The notes below the pieces were generated by a model. It made no database searches. It saw only the letters and a list, made by a program, of their open reading frames with translations, and was not told the origin of the DNA. 64,000 nt of DNA, taken from positions 310,001 through 374,000 of the forward strand of contig NC_134277.1 in NCBI RefSeq assembly GCF_949628215.1, given 5' to 3'. Both the position numbers and the translations under genes were made by a program. Shown here piece after piece: positions 27,249 to 38,700 of this stretch (its first letter is position 1; each line of letters opens with the position of its first letter). This stretch comes from Phalacrocorax aristotelis. Its lineage: Eukaryota; Chordata; Aves; Suliformes; Phalacrocoracidae.

Positions 27249-30151
27249 CCTTGTTTGAGACCAGCACACCACAGCCTCATCTCTCCCGCCCCTTTCACCC
27301 CACATTTTCCCCCTCTGGACTTCAAGCCTAAACCCAAGATGATCCCACCTCCCTTCAGCCTCTGCTCCTCATATTCCAGAAGATTTTTTGCTTCCTCCAG
27401 AGGCAAGAGGAAGCACTGAGAAGAGGAAAAAGAACAACTCCCTGCTTGTAACTGGGCCGAGGCCAGAAGCAGCCAAGAACAGCAAGGACAGGATTGTCCC
27501 GCTGAGGCCGGCAGCAAGCCAAGCACCGGCAGTTCAAAGCAGAGCAGCTGCTAAAACCCAGTCTAGCGGGTTGGCCGGCTTCCCCATGAAGACTTAGATC
27601 ATGAGGCAGCTCTCAGAATGAAAAGCCCGTTTCCCAACCCAGAAGCCATCCCTTCAGAGGGATCAGCGATGCCAAATTTCTTCCTTATTGAGCTGCTGAA
27701 TGTAGGCAGGGATCGTAAGCGCGATTAGGGAAATGCTGACTTGCACTTGGGAGTTTTCCCAAGCTCTGTCTGAAACAGCACCGGGGTTTGTAACCGCAAC
27801 CGTTAAGGTTTAACGGGATCAGCAGTGGAAACCCAGAGGCTGTCAGAGCGCCATATGGCAGATCTTGGGTTGCTCTCACCTGCACGAGCCCCAGCGAGGC
27901 TTGCACAAAGCAGTGTGGTAGAGAGATCAAGTATTAGCTACTTCAGACGAGTCTGTTGTCTGGAAATGTGAGCTAAGGTACACAGCAAACAATGTTCTAG
28001 CTGCAGAGGAAGACCAGAGACCACTCTCCGAGGGGGAGAGCCAAGGAAGGCCTCATAAGCGCTGTTCTGGCTAAGCTTGCCCAGCTTCACAGCGGCTGAA
28101 GTACCCGAGTGTTTGTATTTAAAGCACAGAGCAGGAAGGGCAGCACTTCGACCAGCAATTCACAACCCATCTATATCCACTTCGGGAGCCCCATGCATCT
28201 CGAGGCTCAGTAAGAGGGGCCTCGAGAGGACCCTACTTGTACTAGGATCCCAGCTGGACCTGAGTTGTACTTGAAACCACATTTTAATCAGCATAAACAC
28301 TTCAAGCTTGATCTGTCTGTGAGGCGAGCTCAGAAGCCGGGCTCCTGTTTTAACAGGAGGTGCCCCCCACGCTGGAAGAGGCAGTGGTTCGCAGCATGCC
28401 AAGCTGTCCCCCACTGCCCAGATGGCAGCGCTGGCACACCAAACTGCACCACCCATCAATGCTGCGGCAGGGTACAAGGGCAGCCGGCCCCAGCCCTGCC
28501 CAGCCCTCCGATCTCGCCCTCCGCCGGTTCCCCACCATCAGGCAGCATACCAACCCCCCGTCCCTCAGGAGCACGGCAGCTTCTGCTGCCTTTCCACCAT
28601 GAGCCCTGGCTGCTCACGAGCAGCAGCGTGAGCCCAGGGACAGGGGACATGCCAGGAGCAGAGGAGAAGGCGGCAGTGCTCACCATACCTCCTGGGACCA
28701 TAGACTGCCCAGTTACTCTGGAAGGTTTTCAGATGACAGCTTGGACCCCTGCACAGGTTAGAGATCAGAGAAAGGGGCTGAATACCCTGGTCCCACCCTC
28801 AGCACAACCTTCCATGGCATGGCTTCAGATCAAGGTGCGAAGCGACCAGACACCACGCCAGCTGGAGCTTTATCACCAGGAGTCACAACCCACCCAACAA
28901 ATTTACTTGTCCTGAAAGGGCTGGGGATCAGGTCACAGCTGGTCTCGGAGCAGAAAAGAGCAACAGGCAACCAGCAGCCCAGAGGAATGCTCTTCCCACA
29001 GCTTGCTTTAGCTGGAAGTACAGAGCTAGGCTCCACACGCAAAGCGGTGTAGGGTCTGAGAAGAGTGTGCCTTCATTAACCTAAAACAAACCTCCCAGCA
29101 AACTAAAAAATACAGAAACTGCCTTCACTCAAGTGGCCTAAACAAGTGAAGTCATGGAAGAACCATTCCTGCAGCAACAGAGTCTTGGGCAGGAACGTGG
29201 GTGAGGGGCTTGTCCAAGCCCGGTGGTTATTCTGGCATGAACAAGCTGGATATTTGGGAGAGCAAAGGAAGCTCAAGCAACTTGTCCCGTAAGCAGAAAC
29301 TCCCTCAGAGCTGTGACTGCAAGCTCAGCCCCTCAGTATTTTTTATAGTAAGGCTGGGCGCTTGCCCTGCACCCAACTTCAAGAAGAACTAGCTCTATTT
29401 TGGCCATTTAATAACCACCTCGCTTCCCCCCAGAAGCTTCTGTTTTCCAGTCCCTCCCACAAACGCCAGCGCAGAGCACAGCCCTGCTGCCCGAGTCCTC
29501 TGGCGCAGAGCGAAGCACACTTCAGAGTTACAAGCTCAGTTTTTTTGGCAGACGTTTCCCAGTGATCTGCACGAGAAGGAATTGCCCGACCAGCCAACAT
29601 CCTCAGTATTAACCAGCTTTTAAAACCGCAAAGAATTCAGTGCCACAGACCAAGATCAGCTTTTTACGAGGAAGATCTGGCAACTGCCAAACCAGCTGTT
29701 GTGAGAGGCCTCAGACTTCACGCAGAAGCGCCTCAATTCACCCCCAGGAAGCCGACATCAGATCTCGGGCATATCCGAGCAGGGAAAGTCAGGAATTTTA
29801 TGCTAACATCTGATGCCACCCACAGAGAATTACGTTGGGAAAACCATACGAGAGCTTCGCACTGGATCACCTGCAGCAGCCTGGCAGCCTCCCTGTGGAT
29901 CCGAGGTGTTGTAAGAGCCTCTGTGACAGAGGCCAGCAGGAAAATCCTCTGCACAGGCAAATAACAACCAGCGTAGCCAAGAAATGTGCCTCCATCCTCC
30001 CTCTACCCCTTCTTTTTCCAGGAATGAGCGCACCAGGAACATCCATCCTTGCCCAAGGCTCCCAGGCACGAGACCAACCTCTCTCCAGCTCTGGGCAGGT
30101 TCCCACGACTGCACCGGCCTCGCAGCACAGCCAGAGCCAGCGCACTTCCAA

Positions 30152-30856
30152 ATCATAGAATCATTAAGGATGGAAAAGACCTCAAGGATCATCAAGTCCA
30201 ACCCCCAACCCAACGCCCCTAGGCCTCCTAAACCACGTCCCCAAGTGCCACGTCTGCACGGTGTTTGAACCCCCCCAGGCACGGTGACTCCCCCACCTCT
30301 CTGGGCAGCCTGTGCCAACCCCTGACCCCTCTGGCAGGGAAGGCATTTCCCTCACACCCAACCTAAACCTCCCCTGACGCAGCCTGAGGCCGTTCCCTCT
30401 CGCCCTGTCCCTGGTGACTTGGGAGCAGAGACCAGCCCCCCCCTCACTCCAGCCCCTCTCAGGCAGCTGCAGAGAGCGAGAAGGGCTCCCCTCAGCCCCC
30501 CCTTCTCCAGGCTAAACCCCCCCAGCTCCCCCAGCGGCCCCCCAGCACACTTGTGCTCCAGACCCTGCCCCAGCCCCGCTGCCCTTCTCTGGACACGCTC
30601 CAGCCCCTCAAGGCCCTTCTTGTCCCGAGGGGCCCAAACCTGAGCCCAGCATTCGAGGTGGGGCCTCCCCAGGGCCGAGCACAGGGGCCCCATCCCTGCC
30701 CGGCTCCTGCTGGCCACCCCAGGGCTGACACAAGCCCGGGGGCTGGTGGCCTCCTTGGCGACCTGGGCACTGCTGGCTCATGCCCAGCCGGCTGTCAGCC
30801 AGCACCCCCAGGGCCTTCTCCGCCAGGCACTTCCCAGCCCCTCTGCCCCAGTCGAT
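30152..30856 (-). mobile_element. CR1 LINE 3' fragment (young GC-rich subfamily)
   Basis: It starts AAATCATAGAATCATTAAGG and has the same body as the 14,380 copy, truncated at about CTCTGCCCCAG. Confidence 0.9.
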
Positions 30857-31400
30857 CCAGCTTTCCTCACAATATTTGTGAAAACCAGATGGTTTTATCC
30901 CAAACCTGTTTAAGACACAGCTTTTGCGACCACAGTGGGCTGGATGTGCTCCGTCCTATACTGCTGCGTTCCAGTTGGGATAACCTCATTGGCGTGAGCC
31001 ACCAAAAGCGAGAGCCAGGGGACACAGGTTTCTGGTGGGATTTCTAAGGCTCTGCTTTAACAAGTCCATGCTTTGTCTAAACCTGGAGTTAACCCCAAAG
31101 CAAGGCTGGAATTTTCTCCCTAGTCCTAGTCTCCATAGCCAAATTAACCATGTTTGACAGTGGTCCAAGCTCAGAAGAGCCACAGGCAGCTGCTCCAAGG
31201 GTTAATTAACTGCCGCTACAAGGGAAAACTCACACCGAGGAAACTCCATAAAGGGCTTTCCCCTTGGAAAACTCCACGCCTTGGCCCAGGAGCTGCCATC
31301 CCTGTTCCCCAGCTGCTACCCCACTCCCGCAGATCTCAGCAAGCTCCTCATCTGTCAGGATTGCTTCCCTGTGGGAGGTGGAGCGAGGGGACTGGAGTGG

Positions 31401-31757
31401 CCAGTTCTGGGGTCACCAGCAGACGAGAGACTGGAACATGCAGGAGAGGCCCAGGGAATGGGCTGCGAGGAAGGTTTAGGGATCAGAGTATCTGTCATGT
31501 GAGGAGAGAGGAGGTTGGGGGAATCACATCAACACATACGAGGACCTGGTGGGGGAGGAGAGAAGAATCCAGGCTCTTCCCAGCAACAGGAGACAAGGGA
31601 ACTGGCACAAACTGGAACACAGCAAATTCCCTTTAAGTTTAAGAAAAAAAAAAAATGCAACAGCCTCCTTTAGTGTGAGAATGAACACGAAATAGGTTGC
31701 CCAGGTAGACTATGGAGTCTTCATCCTTGGAGAGACTCCAAACCCAGCAGGACACAG
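31401..31757 (+). mobile_element. probable ancient CR1 fragment
   Basis: Weak CR1 landmarks in order: GTGAGGAGAGAGGAGGTTGG, CAGGCTCTTCCCAGCAACAG, GGCACAAACTGGAACACAG, AGGTTGCCCAGGTAGACTAT and TCCTTGGAGAGACTCCAAAC. An A-run interrupts it. Confidence 0.6.
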
Positions 31758-33292
31758 TCTGCTCCCAGCACAAGGCTGGATTAGGCCATCTCCAGAGGTT
31801 CCTGCAACCCGAGGATCCTCGGCCACAGGAGCTGAGGGCCTCCTCTCACACTAAAAACCCCTGGGCAGCAGCACAAGGGTCCCAGATTACACTGGCTGCT
31901 ACAACAGCACGCTCCCTCCAGCCAGCCTGACCACAGAAGTTAGTGTTTCTGAAAAGTACCATTTTCCAAGGCAAAACACCCCTGATGTTTCTTAAATAGC
32001 AGAAAAAGAGTTTTCAACATAGAGAAGAACTATTTCTACAACCTATCGCATTTTACCTACTTTTTTAGCTAAGCAGCGCTTCCAGCCATGCAGTCACTGC
32101 CTGCTGTGAAAACCAGGCGTTTACTCACACCTAGAGCTACTGTACAACTATCCGCAGCCCCAGGAGCAAGCATCCGGAGCCATTTCGTCCTGAAAGCAGG
32201 GACACAACCTATCCAGATGCATCATTTATCTTCCCACCTGCGCTGCTGATCCCACCACACCGCACAGGGGGTCACCTGACATCGCAAGGGGATGACAGCA
32301 GTTTTACTTTCCGAATCTGACTCCGTGGGAAGCCTGTACAGTAGCTCTAGGGAAAAAAAAAAAGGCATGCCATGTTTCTAATTCTGTGAATATTCTGATC
32401 ACTTCACACCAGTTTCAGTGGGAGACTCTGCTGCCACCTTCCGAGATTGCCGTTACTACATGCGCCCTGCAAAACGACTAAAAATAACTTGTTTCCCCCC
32501 CCAGTTATATCATCAAACGAAGGGAAGGGTTTTCTTTTGTAAAGAAAGAGCCAACCCGGCCTGCTCAGGGAGCGCTGCTCTCAGCAAGCATCCCAGCCTC
32601 AGCTCAGGCTTCGCCTCTCCCACACAACGTAAAAATAGGTTTAAACAGGAGAAAGTAGAGCAGCCTGTTGGCAGGCAATGCAGACAGGGCTGGCTGACCT
32701 TCGAGGCACCTACAGTATGGTGGTCCCAACTAGAGTTGACACAATCATATAAAAATATATGAAGCAGATGCACTTATACCTAGTATTCCCAGTTTAGCAC
32801 CACAGTCAGTGGACAAGGCAATCCAGCATTGTTACAGAAGACATTTTAAGACACACCATTAACTGTCCGTCTCGTTTGCAGCCTGGAGAGAGAAGCAGGA
32901 GGGTGAAGGGGCCCCTAATGGGTGTCGGGACACCGGGAGAGTAGCAGGAGCAGACACACACCACAGATGAGTGCTGGGGGGGTCTGGAAGGCAGCGAGGC
33001 CACAGCAGCACTCCCCCAAGCACCATATTCATGCAGAAAATAAGTTTTTTAGTAGGGGAACAGAGGCCCCGGGCCTCGGAGCAGACACACCGATGGGGAG
33101 ACACTCAGCTGGGCCAGAGCCAAGCCTGAAGCCACCACAGGGAGGAGGCAAGGCTTGAGAAGCCAAGAGGGGCCCCCGTCAGGCCCCCCGGGACGGCCCC
33201 ACTCTTAGAGGGACAGCAGGGCCCACCGGCGGCCCCTCAGCCCCAGGGCGGCCCCGCAGCGGCGAGGAGCCCCGGGGACGCCCCGCTCTCAC

Positions 33293-33322
33293 CTTCTTGC
33301 CTTTCTTGCCCTCCTCCTCCAT
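33293..33322 (-). CDS. CCM2: CCM2 scaffold protein (malcavernin), coding exon 1
   Basis: On the minus strand an ATG at 33,322 opens MEEEGKKGKK and runs straight into a GTGAGA donor at 33,292. This is 30 coding bases ending in phase 0. It matches the human CCM2 N-terminus and the known human exon 1 end at codon 10 (from memory). CCM2 is a PTB-domain adaptor that links KRIT1 and MEKK3 signalling in endothelium; only its first ten residues are here and the rest lies beyond the left edge. The start context is good (G at -3, G at +4). Two upstream ATGs on the same strand, near 33,443 and 33,360, would form short or overlapping uORFs if transcription starts further right. The position beside MYO1G, as in human 7p13, supports the call even though the exon is tiny. 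Confidence 0.85.
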
Positions 33323-33522
33323 GTCTCCGGCGGCGGCGGCCCCGGCCCCCCCCGGGGCATCCCCGCAGCGGTCGTTCCTCGCCCGGCCTCGGCGCGGCGG
33401 GGGCCCCAGTAGCGCGGCCCGTCACTGCCCGGCGGCGGCCATGGCCCTCCGGGGACCAACTCCCGCCCCCGGCCTCGGCCCGGCCGGACCCGCCTCAACG
33501 ACACCCACAACTTTTCAATCCT

Positions 33523-33534
33523 GCCGCCATCTTG
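33523..33534 (-). promoter_or_regulatory. YY1-like site (CAAGATGGCGGC)
   Basis: The plus strand reads GCCGCCATCTTG, the reverse complement of the YY1 consensus AAGATGGCGGC. YY1 sites of this kind often lie just downstream of the start site of CpG-island genes, so CCM2 transcription may start close to here. Confidence 0.6.
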
Positions 33535-33575
33535 GGCGGCGGCTTCCCGGCATGCACCGCGCCCCGCCCTCCACC

Positions 33576-33599
33576 CGGAGGACTGACGTCAGTCCTCCG
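33576..33599. promoter_or_regulatory. 24-bp perfect palindrome centred on a CRE
   Basis: A perfect inverted repeat of 24 bases has TGACGTCA (33,584-33,591) at its centre. The arms extend the CRE symmetrically with GGAGGAC. CRE octamers bind CREB/ATF dimers; the longer symmetry is unusual. Its place between the CCM2 start and the divergent transcript suggests control of one or both. Confidence 0.7.
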
Positions 33600-33612
33600 C
33601 CGACCCGCGCCG

Positions 33613-33624
33613 TGCGCATGCGCC
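33613..33624. promoter_or_regulatory. NRF1-like site
   Basis: TGCGCATGCGCC matches the NRF1 consensus TGCGCATGCGCA at all but the last base and lies in the CpG island. Confidence 0.6.
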
Positions 33625-34039
33625 ATCCCCTCCCCGCAGGGACGGCTCTGCCACACCCACCCGTGCTAGCCCCGCCCTCCGTTCGGAACAAGCGTGGCGG
33701 TGGCACCGCCCACACGTTTGGCCACGCCCATTCTGCGGGACGGCTCCGCCCACGCACGCGGCCTCCCCGCTCATCGGCCCCACCCGCCTAGGGGTGGGGC
33801 CCCGCCCACTCCCACTCAGTGTGGCCCCACCCACTCGCTCATAGCGTAGTTCCGCCCACCGCAGTGGCCTGCGGGCCTGTCAGCGGCGGCCGAGCCCATG
33901 CCCGGGGCTGGCGGCGTCGCTCCCGGCCTCGTCCTTCCCGCGGCGGCGGGGAACCGGGCCCGGACACAGGGCCTAGGGCCGCGGCGGCACCGGGAAGCTG
34001 GGCCTTGAGACCGGGCCTAGCCCGCCGCGGCGATGCCTC

Positions 34040-34050
34040 TGCGCATGCGC
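34040..34050. promoter_or_regulatory. NRF1-like site
   Basis: TGCGCATGCGC is a second NRF1 match, about 110 bases upstream of the plus-strand ATG at 34,147. Confidence 0.6.
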
Positions 34051-34111
34051 TAACCCCGCTGCCACCACTCCCTCCCTCCGCCAGGTGGCGCCGTCCCGCG
34101 GCGCGCCGCGC

Positions 34112-34119
34112 TGACGTCA
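34112..34119. promoter_or_regulatory. CRE octamer TGACGTCA
   Basis: A full CRE octamer lies about 30 bases upstream of the ATG at 34,147. It pairs with the palindromic CRE near 33,588 at the other side of the island. Confidence 0.6.
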
Positions 34120-34340
34120 CGCGCCGGCGGAGCCCCGCCTTCGGCCATGGCGGCAGCAGCGGCAGGTAGGAGGGCGGGCGGCGCGGCCCAGCGCCATCCG
34201 CCGCCATCCGTGGCCGGGAGCCCCCCTCACGGGACCGGGGCCGCCCCCACACGGACCGGGGATCCCCTGGGGGGCAGCGCGGAGCGTGGTGTTTATCCCA
34301 GCGTTGGGCCTTGGCGCCGCTACTGCGAGGCGGCCGCGGT

Positions 34341-34360
34341 GCATGCTGGGAAGGGTAGTC
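34341..34360 (+). promoter_or_regulatory. ZNF143-like site
   Basis: The run GCATGCTGGGAAGGGTAGTC resembles the ZNF143/STAF motif (a CATGCTGGGA core followed by a GTAGT half). It lies in the first candidate intron, inside the CpG island. Confidence 0.5.
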
Positions 34361-35392
34361 CTCCACGGCCGCGGGGGGCCGATCCGGGGGGGGGGTCCCG
34401 GGGGGATCCCGGGAGTCGGTTCCCCCCGCTTCAGCAAGCCTTCCAGCGTGGGGGGGCCCGCCGTGGCCCCCGCCATTCCTACAGCGCTTGCCAGAGCAAC
34501 CCCGGGACGGTTTGAGGCCTCCCCCCGCCTTCCCGGGGGAGGTTATAGACATCCCGGACACCCCCTCCCCTCCCCCGCCCCACCGCGGGCTGCCCCGGGC
34601 CCGGCCGGGCCGCTGATGCCGCGCTCTCCCTTTCCCCTTGCAGGATCCGCCGTCCAGGAAGGATCCGGGAAGGCGGCAAGAGCGGGGGGGGGGGCAGCGG
34701 GCCTGGCCCGGGCGTCTCCCGTGTCCCCCGCCCCCCCAGGTTACCCTAATGGGCCGTAATTAGCTCCGCGTCGCCCCCGGCCGAGGTTGGGGGGCTGAGA
34801 TCCCCCGCGGGGTTGGGGTGACCCCCCCCAGGTCCCTCAGGCCTGGCGGGGGGGGCTCGGGATGTCCCCCTCCCCCACGCTCCCAGGTATGTAATTAATC
34901 CCCTTAATTAAAGGGGGGAGGGGTGAAGGCCCCGCCCCTCCCCCACGGTGCCTCCAAACTTTGAGAGGTTTATATTTTTCTTTGCTTTTTCTTTGATTTT
35001 TTAGGTAAAAATCCCGGCGGATCCGCCTTGGGCGCAGCCCCCCGGGGAGACCCGCCATGCTCCCGCCCTCGGTGAGGAAGGTTTGCTTTCCGAACGACTG
35101 GGTTTTACTGGGAAGAACTTAACGTTTTAATAACTACAGCTGGGAATACTGGTTTGCCGCTGGAACCACGGGCAGCGCCGGGACGTTTGAGATCCCGCGT
35201 GGTTTCGGGTGGTGCCTCGTTAGCGCTGCGATTCTCGTTGTCTTAACAAATTCCCCCCCCCCTTTTCTTTTTCAGCTGGATATTGGGGTTCCCTCTCTGC
35301 TGCTCCTCACCTTGGCTTCTCCGTCCCAGAGGTCCCAGTTACCGGGGTTTAACTGGGGATACTGGGATGGCAACGGGTGACACCAGCACCTT

Positions 35393-35398
35393 AATAAA
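35393..35398 (+). terminator. polyadenylation signal AATAAA of the short transcript
   Basis: AATAAA follows the strong acceptor at 35,276 by about 120 bases and precedes the MYO1G start codon by about 270 bases, so the upstream transcript would end before MYO1G begins. Confidence 0.4.
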
Positions 35399-35669
35399 TA
35401 ACCGATTTCCCTGCGGGTTTTTGGTACCGTTTGGCGACGGGGGAAGGGACGGAGGGGCGAGGGCAGCCCTGGGGGTGTAGGGCGACGTCCCCGCCCCACA
35501 GATGTGGGTGTCCCCAGCCCCATGGCTGCCCCACGGCCTGCCCCACGGGAGGTGACGATGACACGGGTTGGGTCGCCGCGCCTGCGCCGCGGTTTCGGCG
35601 CTCGTTGGCGACGCAGGAAACCCCAGGGCGGGCGAAGAGGGGGAAGCGGGTTGCCCCGGCGGGCGCGGC

Positions 35670-35764
35670 ATGGCCGAGTTGGAGGGTCCCGAATTCGGCA
35701 AAGCCGATTTCGTCCTCCTGGACGAGGTGACCATGGAGCAGTTCTTGGAGAACCTGCGCCTGCG
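35670..35764 (+). CDS. MYO1G: MYO1G exon 1 (aa 1-32)
   Basis: It starts [20 protein letters not shown], close to the MYO1D/MYO1G N-terminus, and ends CTGCG|GTACGG. The start is the first in-frame ATG that gives this conserved N-terminus. Confidence 0.93.
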
Positions 35765-38700
35765 GTACGGAGCCGAGGGGGCGGCGGTTGCGGGGGGGAG
35801 ATGCTGGGGGTGCCCTGAGGTGACATCCCAGGCCCCCTCTGTTCGCGGCGTGCCGCGCGATGCCGCCTTTGCGGAAACTGGGGAGGCGGGGGGCGGTGGT
35901 GGGGGGCGCTGGGTACCCTGAGGGCCCGGGGGGGGGGATGCGGAAGCGCTGGGTACCGAACCCCGAGTTGGCAGGAAGTGTCTGGGCGGTGCCCGCTGCT
36001 CACGGTGGGGGGAAACGGGCACGTTCCCCCGTCCCATCCCCCCCCAGTGCGATTTGGGGCGCCTTTGGGGCCTCCCTGAGGCGGGGGGACGCGGCCCCCA
36101 CGTTTTCTGCCTGCTCCCGCGCTTGCCGGAGCTGCTGCCGATAGAGCCGCTGCCCCACGGCACCGCCCAGGCCCCACAGGGAGGTACCCTGCCCCACAGC
36201 GGCGTGCCCGGCCGGGGTCCTGCGCCGTGGGGCATCGCTCTGCAGCGCAGCGGCCTGCAGGGCGTCGCCCCCCTCTGCGGCACGCAGCACCCCACAGGAT
36301 GCCGCACCTGTCCCTCAGCACCCCACAGGATGCTGTCAAGCCCTGCAGCGCAGCGCCTCACAGGATGCTGTCCCGCCCCACGGAACAACGCCCTACGGAC
36401 CGTGCGTCCTGCCCCACAGCACAGCACACCCCAGGGTGTCGCCCCGCGGCATGGCACCATCCTGCCCCATGGCACAGTGTGCCATCCCATGACTCAGCAC
36501 CCTGCAGGGTGTTACCCTGTGGCACGACACCCCACAGGGTGCCATCCCACCCCACAGCACAGCACCCATGGACTCTGCATCCTGCCCCATGCCACAGCAC
36601 CCTGCAGGGCATGCATCCTGCCCCACAGCACCCCACAGGGTGCCATCCCACCCCACAGCACAGCACCCCATAGACTCTGCATCCTGCCCCATGCCACAGC
36701 ACCCTGCAGGGCATGCATCCTGCCCCACAGCACCCCACAGGGTGCCATCCCACCCCACAGCACAGCACCCCATAGACTCTGCATCCTGCCCCATGCCACA
36801 GCACCCTGCAGGGCATGTATCCTGCCCCACAGCACCCCACAGGGTGCCATCCCACCCCGCAGCACAGCACCCCATGGACTCTGCATCCTGCCCCATGCCA
36901 CAGCACCCTGCAGGGCATGCATCCTGCCCCACAGCACCCCACAGGGTGCCATCCCACCCCACAGCACAGCACCCCATGGACTCTGCATCCTGCCCCACGG
37001 CACAGCACCCTGCAGGGCACACATCCTTCCTGCACTGCGCCCCCCAGGGTGCCGTCCTGCCCCACCACACCCCACGGGGTGCCACCCCACAGCCCGCCCC
37101 ACGGCCTCCCCTGTGCACAGGTTCTCGAAGGGCCTCATCTACACGTACATCGGGGAGGTGGTGGTGGCGGTGAACCCCTACCGGGCGCTGGCGCTGTACG
37201 GCCCGCCGGCGGTGGAGCGCTACCGCGGCCGCGAGCTCTACGAGCGCCCGCCCCACCTCTTCGCCCTGGCCGATGCCGCCTACAAGGCCATGAAACGCCG
37301 CGCCAAGGACACCTGCATCGTCATCTCGGGTAGGGGCTGGCGGGTGGGTGGGGGGCACCCTTGGGTGGGGGGCACCCTCGGGTGGGCTCCCTCGCCCAGC
37401 TGCCGCTGTCTCTGCCAGGCGAGAGCGGGGCGGGCAAGACGGAGGCCAGCAAGTACATCATGCAGTACATCGCCGCCATCACCAACCCCACCCAACGCGC
37501 CGAGGTGGAGAGGTGGGTCCCGGCCCCACGGCGCCGGTGGGAAGGCTGGGTGCTGCGGCTTGCACCCCGCGGACCGGCTAGCCCCGGAGGTGGGGTGGGG
37601 GGAGGTGTGGGGTGTGGGTCAGGGGTGCCCCATGTCCATAGGGATTATGTGGGGTGACCAGGGGTGTCCCATATCTGTGGGGTGGGGGACCAGTGGTGCC
37701 CCATTGGCCTATGGGTTGGTTCTGGAGGGTCCTGGGGTGCCCCATGCCTGTGGGGGGACCGGGGGTGCCCCATGGGCCTGTGGGGTGGTACTGGGGGGCC
37801 CTGAGCCCATAGGGATGGTGTGGGGTGACGGGGGGTGTCCCACACCTGTGGGGTGGTTCTGGGGTGCCCATGACACTTAGGGATGGTTCGGGGGACTTGG
37901 GGTGTCCCATGTCTGTGGGGTGGTTCTGGGGTGCCCCATTGGCTTATGGGGTGGTCTTGGGGTGTCCTACACCTATAGAGGTGATGTGGGGTGACTGGGG
38001 TTGCCCCATGCCTGTGGGGTGGGGGACCGGGGTGCCCCCTTGGCCTGTGGGTTGGGTTCTGGAGGGTCCTGGGGTGCCCCATACATGTGGTGTGGTCGTG
38101 GGGTGTCCCATGTCTATAGGGATGGTGTGGGGTGACCAGGGGTGCCCCACACCTGTGAGGTAGTTCTGGGGTGCCCCACGACTCTCAGGGATGGTGTGGG
38201 GGGACTGGGGGTGTTTTATGGTCCTGTGGGATGGTGTGGGGCAACCTGGGGTGCCCCACTCCTATGGGGTGGTCCTGGGGTGCCTGTGTCCATAGGGATG
38301 GTGTGGGGTGCCCAGGGGTGCCCCATGGGCCTATGGGTTGGTCCTGGGGTGCCCCACGCTTTGTGGGGTGGTCCTGGGGTGCCCCATGGCCATAGGGATG
38401 GCGTGGGGGGCCCTGGGGTGCCGTGCTCTGAGCCCATCAGTGGGGCTGCAGCCGTGCCGTGGGGCGCCACCCAGGGTGAAGAACGTGCTGCTCAAGTCCA
38501 ACTGCGTCCTGGAGGCCTTCGGCAACGCCAAGACCAACCGCAACGACAATTCCAGCCGCTTCGGCAAGTACATGGACATCAACTTCGACTTCAAGGGCGA
38601 CCCCACCGGGGGCCACATCCACAACTACCTCCTCGAGAAGGTGCGGGTGGGGCCGTGGGTGGGGCCGTGGGTGGGCGGGGCCTGGTGGGTGTGGCCGGGC

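Larger units (their letters stand above)
1..33292 (-). other. CCM2: probable CCM2 intron 1 (partial), repeat-bearing, no coding exon seen
   Basis: This stretch lies downstream, on the minus strand, of the CCM2 exon 1 donor and runs off the left window edge. I looked on the minus strand for the next CCM2 coding segment (human exon 2 begins PGIVSPFKRVF, from memory) and did not find it, so the stretch is most simply one long first intron. It contains the CR1 elements listed separately. Stretches where I see no gene or recognised repeat are 1-3,716; 5,061-7,611; 8,089-11,180; 12,471-14,379; 15,141-17,880; 18,273-19,393; 19,979-21,477; 22,553-26,657; 27,249-30,151; 30,857-31,400 and 31,758-33,292. 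These are ordinary unique or old-repeat DNA with short homopolymer runs (T near 16,972; A near 31,645 and 32,352; TTTA repeats near 20,436). Short exons or enhancers could be missed by eye. Confidence 0.55.
33323..34146. promoter_or_regulatory. divergent CpG-island promoter between CCM2 and a plus-strand transcript
   Basis: This very GC- and CpG-rich block separates the CCM2 start codon (minus strand) from a plus-strand candidate first exon at about 34.1 kb. It contains a YY1-type GCCGCCATCTTG, two NRF1-type TGCGCATGCGC sites, two full CRE octamers and many GC boxes/CACCC boxes (33,650-33,860). No TATA box is evident. A compact bidirectional housekeeping-type promoter is the natural reading; transcription start sites cannot be fixed from sequence. 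Confidence 0.7.
34147..35415 (+). ncRNA. candidate four-exon short transcript in the SNHG15 position
   Basis: Splice signals suggest exon 1 ending at 34,165 (GCAG|GTAGGA), exon 2 34,644-34,886 (CCTTGCAG before it, CCCAG|GTATGT after it), exon 3 35,005-35,071 (pyrimidine-rich TTTTTTAG; CTCGG|GTGAGG) and a last exon from 35,276 (long C/T tract, TTCTTTTTCAG) with AATAAA at 35,393-35,398. The only ORF from the CpG-island ATG at 34,147 is 44 codons, low complexity, and stops in exon 2, so the RNA looks non-coding. In human (from memory) SNHG15, a snoRNA host gene, lies here, divergent from CCM2 and in the same direction as MYO1G. I found no convincing H/ACA or C/D snoRNA in the introns, so the SNHG15 link rests on position alone. 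The exons could also be 5' leader exons of MYO1G. Confidence 0.35.

Noticed and set aside
1-33292. Further CCM2 coding exons on the minus strand
   Set aside because: Candidate phrases such as FPFKLGK (about 10,380) and SSFKESL (about 2,090) do not continue as CCM2 and lack proper acceptors.
35072-35275. H/ACA snoRNA in the last intron of the SNHG15-position transcript
   Set aside because: One hairpin with GCTG/CAGC and TGGTT/AACCA stems and an ACA at 35,246 can be drawn, but no H box (ANANNA) lies between the hairpins.
36054-37880. 608-codon plus-strand open frame across MYO1G intron 1
   Set aside because: It is open because the 102-bp repeat is a multiple of 3 and lacks stops; it only overlaps real exon 2 and has strong splice sites inside. 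The minus-strand open frames over the same array have the same cause.
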